From: Streptomyces sp. AA1529
GTDB taxonomy: Bacteria; Actinomycetota; Actinomycetes; Streptomycetales; Streptomycetaceae
Length of the DNA stretch: 64,000 nt
Reading direction: 5' to 3'
Assembly: GCF_000280905.1 (NCBI RefSeq)
Contig: NZ_ALAP01000054.1
Coordinates: 53,715-117,714 of the forward strand
Part shown: positions 59,179 to 64,000 of the stretch, in pieces
Numbering within the stretch: the first letter of the stretch is position 1
How the letters are laid out: each line of letters starts with the position of its first letter
Translations under genes and position numbers: made by a program
The notes under the pieces: model-generated
The model's database searches: none
What the model was told of the DNA's origin: nothing
What the model saw: the letters and a program-made list of their open reading frames with translations, nothing else

Positions 59179-61491
59179 ATGCTCGGGTACTTGAAGGCCG
59201 CACCACTGCCCTGGCTCCGGGCGCTGAAGGACACCGCGCGCTCCGGACTCAGCGTGGAGCGCGCCTCGCTGACACCGCTGACCGCGGTGCGCGGCGCGTG
59301 CGGCGTCGGACTGGTCGTCGGACTGGCGCTGCTGATCGGCACCCCGCAACTGGCCGTCTCCAGCGCGTTCGGCGCCTTCGCCTCCGGCATCGCCACCTTC
59401 CAGCGCAGCTGGCGGCCCCGGCCCGTACTGGCGCTGGCGGCCTCGACCGGCCTGGCCGTCTCCACCTTCCTCGGCTATCTGCTGATCGGCATGCCCTGGG
59501 CGTTCGTGCTGCTGCTGGCGCTGTGGGCCTTCCTGGCCGGGATGGCCTGGGGTGTGGGCCCCACCTCCGGAGTGGTGGCCGCCTTCAACATCTCCGTGAT
59601 GCTGATCACCGTCCACCTGCCCACCAGCACCCTGGGCGCGCTCAATCACGCCGCGCTCATCGCCATGGGCGGCGTGGTGCAGGCCGGACTCATCGTGCTG
59701 TTCCCCGTACGGCCCTGGGGCGCACACCGCGACACCCTCGCCGACGCGCTGGCCGCCGTCGCCGACTACGCGCGGCGGCTCCGCCACGACCCGATGGCGC
59801 CCTTCGACCCCGAACCGCTCATCCAGGCCCGCACCGCCGCCGCCGTCACCCCGCGCCAGGCCCGCCGCAGACCGCGCCAGTTGCACGGCTACCGGGCCAT
59901 GGCCGAACGCTTCCGCCCCGTGCTGGCCTCCCTCGCCGACCCGGTGGTCGGCGGCGCCCCGATGGTGGGGCCCGAACGGGACCGGGTACGCGAGTTGCTG
60001 GCCGCCGCCGCGACCGTACTGGACGCCTCCGCGCGCGCCATCCGGCGCGGCCAACGCGTCCGGCTGCCCGACCAGGCCCTGGACGTCCTCCAGGTGCCCA
60101 AGAGCGGCCCCGTCCTCAGCGGCCCCGCACGGCGCGCGGCCCTGCGCCTCATCGCCCTCACGGACGACGCGGTGGAGGCGGCCCAGGAGCCCGTGGAGGT
60201 CACCCGCGGCGGGGTGCTCGCCCGCGTCACCTGGCACGTGGCCGACCGCGAGGGCCGCCGCCGGGGCTTCCCCGACCAGCACCCCGGAGTGGACGCCAGC
60301 CTGGACGGCCCCTACGGCCCGGACCCGGACGAGGTGGCCGCCGAGGAGGCCGAGGCCCGGGACTCCGAGAACGCCCGCCGCAAGGCCGCCGGCGGCAAGC
60401 ACACCCCCGCCGCCGGGCACGCGCTCGCCCGCCACCGCCATCTGCACATGCCCACCCTCGCCGGGCTGGTGCCCGTCGCGCTGCGCGCCCTGCGCCGCGA
60501 ACTCCACTGGAAGTCGCTGATCCTGCGGCACGCGCTGCGCGTCAGCGCCGTCGTCTCCGTCGGCTACCTGATCGGCCGGGCCCTGCCGCCCGCACACGGC
60601 TACTGGGTGCCGCTGACCGCCGTCATGGTGCTGCGGCCGGACTTCTCCCGCACCTACGAACGCGGCATCGGCCGCGCCGTGGGCACCTTCGTCGGCGTCG
60701 CCATCGCGGGCACCGTGATGGCCCTGGCCGGACCCGGCCCCTACCTCAGCGCCGGGCTCGCCGTGCTCAGCGTCGGCTTCCTCTACCTGCTGCTGAGCAC
60801 CGGATACGTCATCGCCTCCGTCTGCACCGGCGCCTACGTCATCTTCCTGCTCGGCATCCTGGGCACCGACTGGTACCAGACCGCCTTCGAGCGCGCCGGA
60901 CTCACCGCGCTCGGCGGGCTGCTCGCCATGCTCAGCTACGCGCTCTTCCCCGCCTGGCACACCCCCCTGCTGCGCGACCGGCTCGCCGACTGGCTGGCCG
61001 CGACCGGCCGGTACGCCATCGCCGTGCTCGACGCCTTCGCGCAGCCCGCCGCACACGCACCCCGCCAGGTGCGCGAAGCGCTGCTGGACACCCGGGCGGC
61101 CCGGCAGGACTGGGAGCAGACCCTCAGCCGCGCCGAGGCCGAACCCGTCCGCCACCGCGGCCGCCTCTCCCGCCGCTCCGCGAGCGACGCCCAGTCCGCA
61201 CTGGTCACCATGGGCCGCGCCTGCATGCTGCTGGAGGCCCACCTCCCCGGCCCGGACGCCCGCCCCGACAGCGCCGCCGCCGACTTCTCGGCGGCGGTCG
61301 CCACCGACATGTCCGCCGCCGTCACCGCGGTCCGGGAGAGCGAACCGCTGGAGTGGAAGCGCGTCCACCAGGCCCTGGCCCGCTGGTGGGAGAAGGCCGA
61401 CCACCCGCCACCGGTGGCCCTGCGCACGGCCGAACTCCTCACCGACGCACTGGACGACCTCACCCAGGCGGCAGCCCCGAAGAAGTCCTGA
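59179..61491 (+). CDS. FUSC-family inner-membrane protein
   Basis: A 770-aa protein with two membrane blocks: residues about 40-185 (AVRGACGVGLVVGLALLIG onwards, six segments) and about 455-600 (LRVSAVVSVGYLIGRALPP onwards). The second carries the FUSC signature GYWVPLTAVMVLRPDFSRTYERGIGRAVGT (key part LTAVMVLRPD). Between and after them are long cytosolic helical regions rich in Arg/Ala. Relatives include YccS and aromatic-acid exporters, so efflux of small acidic compounds is plausible but the substrate is unknown. ATG 59179 has GGTAGGG 10 bases upstream. It converges on the two tiny genes after it. Confidence 0.88.
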   Translation: MLGYLKAAPLPWLRALKDTARSGLSVERASLTPLTAVRGACGVGLVVGLALLIGTPQLAVSSAFGAFASGIATFQRSWRPRPVLALAASTGLAVSTFLGYLLIGMPWAFVLLLALWAFLAGMAWGVGPTSGVVAAFNISVMLITVHLPTSTLGALNHAALIAMGGVVQAGLIVLFPVRPWGAHRDTLADALAAVADYARRLRHDPMAPFDPEPLIQARTAAAVTPRQARRRPRQLHGYRAMAERFRPVLASLADPVVGGAPMVGPERDRVRELLAAAATVLDASARAIRRGQRVRLPDQALDVLQVPKSGPVLSGPARRAALRLIALTDDAVEAAQEPVEVTRGGVLARVTWHVADREGRRRGFPDQHPGVDASLDGPYGPDPDEVAAEEAEARDSENARRKAAGGKHTPAAGHALARHRHLHMPTLAGLVPVALRALRRELHWKSLILRHALRVSAVVSVGYLIGRALPPAHGYWVPLTAVMVLRPDFSRTYERGIGRAVGTFVGVAIAGTVMALAGPGPYLSAGLAVLSVGFLYLLLSTGYVIASVCTGAYVIFLLGILGTDWYQTAFERAGLTALGGLLAMLSYALFPAWHTPLLRDRLADWLAATGRYAIAVLDAFAQPAAHAPRQVREALLDTRAARQDWEQTLSRAEAEPVRHRGRLSRRSASDAQSALVTMGRACMLLEAHLPGPDARPDSAAADFSAAVATDMSAAVTAVRESEPLEWKRVHQALARWWEKADHPPPVALRTAELLTDALDDLTQAAAPKKS

Positions 61492-61528
61492 GCTCCCCGT
61501 CCAGGGGCGTGCCCGTCGCGGACCGCCG

Positions 61529-61726
61529 TCACGCGGGCCCGGTCCGCACCGGAGCCCGGCGCAACTGGTCGCCGTACCGGTAGATCATGATGGGCGGCCC
61601 GCCGGTGTCGTCCTCCTCCACCAGCACCCGGTAGATGAACGGCGCCGGGCCGGTCACCTGCACCACCGTCCCCGGCTTGCCCGTCTTCGCGTCCCGCACC
61701 CGGTCGCCCTCGGCCCACACCGTCAC
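61529..61726 (-). CDS. Small SH3-like protein (KOW-type pattern)
   Basis: A 65-aa beta-rich protein: VWAEGDRVRDAKTGKPGTVV is a typical small SH3/KOW-like opening, then FIYRVLVEEDD and IMIYRYGDQLRRAP. It probably folds as a five-strand barrel; the function is unknown. GTG 61726 overlaps the stop of the gene upstream (GTGA), so the two small proteins are made from one mRNA. Relatives occur near XRE/DUF397 genes in Streptomyces as I recall. It converges on the FUSC gene with 37 bases between. Confidence 0.75.
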   Translation of the reverse strand: MTVWAEGDRVRDAKTGKPGTVVQVTGPAPFIYRVLVEEDDTGGPPIMIYRYGDQLRRAPVRTGPA

Positions 61727-61923
61727 ACGCTCCGCAGCCCGGGCCCGTCGCCCATCTCGCCCCCGCTGCCGCCGCCGTCGCCGCTTCCGTGTCTGCGGCG
61801 CAGATGCGCCGCGAACAGCGCCTCCAGATCGGCACGCGGCTGCGGGTCCCACGCCGCTCGCCTGATCATCGTGCGGAACCATGCACAGTCCTGGCAGTCA
61901 GGCACCTGCGGCCCGTCGTTCAT
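61723..61923 (-). CDS. Small Cys2-His2-type protein
   Basis: A 66-aa protein: VPDCQDCAWFRTM gives a CxxC pair, and ALFAAHLRRRHG gives an HxxxxH pair 25-30 residues later, a spacing suitable for one zinc. A Gly/Asp-rich tail follows. ATG 61923 is chosen by the motif position. It could be a DNA- or protein-binding zinc module, but no family is recognised. It is translationally coupled to the SH3-like gene and divergent from the XRE regulator, 115 bases away. Confidence 0.72.
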   Translation of the reverse strand: MNDGPQVPDCQDCAWFRTMIRRAAWDPQPRADLEALFAAHLRRRHGSGDGGGSGGEMGDGPGLRSV

Positions 61924-62038
61924 GAATCGTCCTCGCGCTGGATTTTCCGGCTCACAGCAACAAGAGTGCGTGACGCGACGTAGTCTCAACAGCACTGACA
62001 GCTTTACTCGTTCCGTAATAGCCAGCCGGGGTGAGCCC

Positions 62039-62965
62039 ATGGCCAAAACTCCACTCGACCCGTCATCGAGCATGGCGGCCCTCTACGGTGTCCACCTCAA
62101 ACGGCTCAGAGAACGGCGCGGCTGGACCCAGCGGGACCTCGCCGCCCGGGTGTTCGTCAGCCCCGGCCGGGTCGCCCAACTGGAATGCGCCTCCGGAGCC
62201 CGCCCCACCGCGGAGCTGACCCGCGCCCTCGACGATGCCCTCGAGGCGGGCGGCCTGCTGGTCGACCTCTGGCCGCACGTGTACCGGGAGAGCTTTCCGG
62301 ACTGGGCACGCAGGTTCATGGAGCTCTCTGAGAGGGCGATCATTATTCGCATGTACGCATCGCAGGCCGTGCCCGGCTTTCTGCAGACAGAGCCGTATGC
62401 TCGCGCCGTGTTGCGACGCGGTCGGACGCTGACCAGCGCCCACATGCTCGACGAACGTGTCGCGGCTCGAATGGCACGACAGGGACGGCTTGAGGGGGTT
62501 GGCGCTCCCGCGCTCTCCGTTGTGCTCGACGAAGCAGTTCTCATGCGCCCGGTGGGAGGACACACATCAATGCGAGATCAGTTGGTGAGGCTGCGCGAGG
62601 CTTGCACCCAGCACACCGTTCAGGTTCTCCCTTTCAGCTCTGGTGCACACCCGCTGTTGGGTGGGTCACTCACCCTCCTCACCATGCCGGATGGATCCGA
62701 GACGGCGTATGCCGAGGGTGCCGAACACGGACAACTGTTTGAAGAGCCAGACGACGTAGCGTCGTTCAACCGGGCTTACGATCAATTGCGTGCGGAGTCG
62801 CTTCCCATAGCGATGTCCGTACAAATGATCGCCGACGCAGCGGAAGGCTACAGACATGATGGATCTGAGCGGCGCGCGCTGGCGCGCAAGCAGCTACAGC
62901 AACGCAGCGGGCGGAGAGTGCGTCGAGGTGGCGGACGGCTTCCCCGGCGTCGTCCCGGTGCGTGA
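62039..62965 (+). CDS. XRE-family regulator with DUF5753 sensor domain
   Basis: A 308-aa Streptomyces-type regulator: a helix-turn-helix at residues about 19-50 (LRERRGWTQRDLAARVFVSP) and the DUF5753 domain from about residue 95 (IIIRMYASQAVPGFLQTEPY, ARMARQGRL, DEAVLMRPVGG, VQVLPFSSGAHPLLGGSLTLL). The DUF5753 fold normally ends near MIADAAEGYRHD; here the frame runs on for about 30 Arg-rich residues that are an out-of-frame reading of the DUF397 gene, 110 bases of overlap. Such pairs regulate differentiation or antibiotic production, or act as antitoxin-like modules. ATG 62039 chosen by domain position. Confidence 0.92.
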   Translation: MAKTPLDPSSSMAALYGVHLKRLRERRGWTQRDLAARVFVSPGRVAQLECASGARPTAELTRALDDALEAGGLLVDLWPHVYRESFPDWARRFMELSERAIIIRMYASQAVPGFLQTEPYARAVLRRGRTLTSAHMLDERVAARMARQGRLEGVGAPALSVVLDEAVLMRPVGGHTSMRDQLVRLREACTQHTVQVLPFSSGAHPLLGGSLTLLTMPDGSETAYAEGAEHGQLFEEPDDVASFNRAYDQLRAESLPIAMSVQMIADAAEGYRHDGSERRALARKQLQQRSGRRVRRGGGRLPRRRPGA

Positions 62966-63059
62966 CAGCAAGGATCCGGCGCGGGCACCGTTGGTGTTCG
63001 CGGCGCACGCTTGGGTGGCGTTCGTCACGCGGCTCGGTGACGGCCGGCCTGCGCGGTAG
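62856..63059 (+). CDS. DUF397 domain protein
   Basis: A 67-aa protein with the full DUF397 pattern: LSGARWRASSYSNAAGGECV, EVADGFPGVVPVRDSKDP and the C-terminal FAAHAWVAFVTRL. It normally follows a DUF5753 regulator and acts with it; the partner here overlaps it by 110 bases in another frame. ATG 62856, or 62859, is the start. No signal peptide. Confidence 0.92.
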   Translation: MMDLSGARWRASSYSNAAGGECVEVADGFPGVVPVRDSKDPARAPLVFAAHAWVAFVTRLGDGRPAR

Positions 63060-63166
63060 GTTCCGCCGCTCCCGAGAACCGTCCTGTGCCGTCCTTCGGC
63101 CTGTCGCTCCTCTTCTCCGCCGTCTTCATGCCCGGCGGTGCCGCGCGGTCGCCCGACCCCCGTGCG

Positions 63167-63970
63167 TCACTCCCAGGTCGCCGTGTCGGGGTCGATGCCG
63201 TGGGCGCGGGCGTCGGCGTCCACTAGGTGGCGGAACCAGGTGGAGAGGCCGGGGCGGAGGGCGTCGTAGTGGGCGGCGAAGCCCGGATCGGCCTCGTATC
63301 TGCGGGCGAGACAGACCTGCATCTGCCGGGTGAGGGGGAAGTACGAGGCGAAGACCTCGCGGTGCCGTTCGACGAGGTGGCTCGCCGCCCGAGTACCCGG
63401 GGCCACCCCGGCGTCCATCGCCTCGGCGAGAGCGCGGTCGAGGCCGGCGACCGCTTCGGCGACGGACTGCCATTCCTCCGGAGTCCGTGAGGCCGAGCGT
63501 TCGGCGAACTGCCGCCACTGCGCGGTGTCTCCGTACTGTTCGCGGGCCTGCGCGGTCCAGGCCGGATTCCACTCCGGGCCGAAGAGCGCGGCCTGCTGCT
63601 CGGCGGTCAGCAGCAGGCCGTTCTCGTGGGCGTCGATCATCCGGTCCAGTCCGGCGCTCAGCCGCTGGAGGCGGGCGATGCGTTCCGCCACCTGGGCGCG
63701 CTGCGCGCGCAGCGCGCCGGGCACGTCCGCGGTCGAGTCGTCCAGGACGGTCCTGATCCGGTCCAGGCCGAGACCGATCTCGCGGTGGACGACGATGCGG
63801 TGCAGACGTTCCAGATCGGCGGCCGTGTAGAGCCGGTATCCGCCGGCCGTGCGCAGCGACGGACATGCCAGGGCGATCTCGTCCCAGTGGTGCAGCGCGC
63901 GTACGGTCACACCGAGCCGGGCCGAGACCTGTCCGACGGTCAGGCCCTCCGGGCCGGTTTCCTCAGCCAT
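63167..63970 (-). CDS. MerR-family regulator with TipAS antibiotic-recognition domain
   Basis: A 267-aa TipAL-like activator. The N-terminal MerR winged helix covers LTVGQVSARLGVTVRALHHW and GGYRLYTAADLERLHRIVVH, then a coiled-coil dimer helix (about residues 70-115). The C-terminal TipAS domain (ALFGPEWNPAWTAQAREQYG, PGTRAASHLVERHREVFASY, RRYEADPGFAAHYDALRPGL) binds thiopeptide-like ligands in TipA. TipAL itself is autoregulated and induced by thiostrepton. ATG 63970 is chosen; earlier ATGs at 63979 and 63994 exist. The 107 bp before it toward the DUF397 gene shows nothing recognisable. Confidence 0.92.
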   Translation of the reverse strand: MAEETGPEGLTVGQVSARLGVTVRALHHWDEIALACPSLRTAGGYRLYTAADLERLHRIVVHREIGLGLDRIRTVLDDSTADVPGALRAQRAQVAERIARLQRLSAGLDRMIDAHENGLLLTAEQQAALFGPEWNPAWTAQAREQYGDTAQWRQFAERSASRTPEEWQSVAEAVAGLDRALAEAMDAGVAPGTRAASHLVERHREVFASYFPLTRQMQVCLARRYEADPGFAAHYDALRPGLSTWFRHLVDADARAHGIDPDTATWE

Positions 63971-64000
63971 GCTCCGCATTGTCGCCGCCGGCATCCGGTG

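Overview
The window is high-GC actinobacterial chromosome, almost certainly Streptomyces. The evidence is the very strong third-position G/C bias, an adpA-ornA pair whose adpA carries a leucine TTA codon, a leucine-catabolic (liu-type) operon, XRE/DUF5753 and DUF397 genes, a MerR-TipAS regulator, and many ATGA/GTGA stop-start overlaps. From memory, the gene order from ornA/adpA (6-8 kb) through glmS, hexosaminidase, acdH/accC/accD, speB and the ribose operon to citA (48 kb) follows the S. coelicolor SCO2793 to SCO2736 interval read backwards, so most of the window is chromosomal core.

Layout. 0-4.1 kb: end of a GH18 chitinase, a LacI regulator, an M23 peptidase with a collagen-like spacer, a minisatellite, a small conserved protein and a 73-aa secreted peptide. 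4.3-8.1 kb: cation/proton antiporter, tRNA-His, ornA, adpA. 8.1-9.07 kb: a long non-coding region ahead of a universal stress protein. 10-14.7 kb: glmS with a small upstream gene, a secreted GH20 hexosaminidase and a small hypothetical. 15-26.4 kb: acdH-hmgL-accC-accD operon (leucine/isovalerate degradation) divergent from a TetR gene across a duplicated palindromic operator, then a second acyl-CoA dehydrogenase, thioesterase II, a phosphatase-like protein and an agmatinase-family ureohydrolase. 27-33.2 kb: a fused four-domain ABC exporter, two small genes including a Nudix hydrolase, and a secreted S37 peptidase.

33.3-45.1 kb holds two sugar loci: a poorly characterised one (two TIM-barrel epimerase-like proteins, a Gfo/Idh/MocA oxidoreductase, a DUF993 protein, a LacI regulator) and a complete ribose operon rbsR-A-C-B-K-D. 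These end in a shared perfect hairpin. 45.4-51.2 kb: RecD2-like helicase, citrate synthase with a strong terminator, a possible orphan transcript, a CopZ-like metallochaperone with a CsoR-type box, a DedA protein and a small HTH protein. 51.3-59.1 kb: an inositol-catabolic cluster (IolE-like, IolC, Cgl0159-family aldolase, IolB, IolD, MmsA) with no iolG or transporter inside the window. 59.2-64 kb: a FUSC membrane protein, two overlapping tiny genes divergent from an XRE/DUF397 pair, and a MerR-TipAS regulator.

The desferrioxamine genes that sit between hexosaminidase and acdH in S. coelicolor are absent here; only a small hypothetical gene occupies that gap. The best candidate for an undescribed pathway is the Gfo/Idh/MocA-DUF993-epimerase locus at 33.3-39.0 kb. 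No CRISPR array, rRNA, insertion sequence or prophage was seen.
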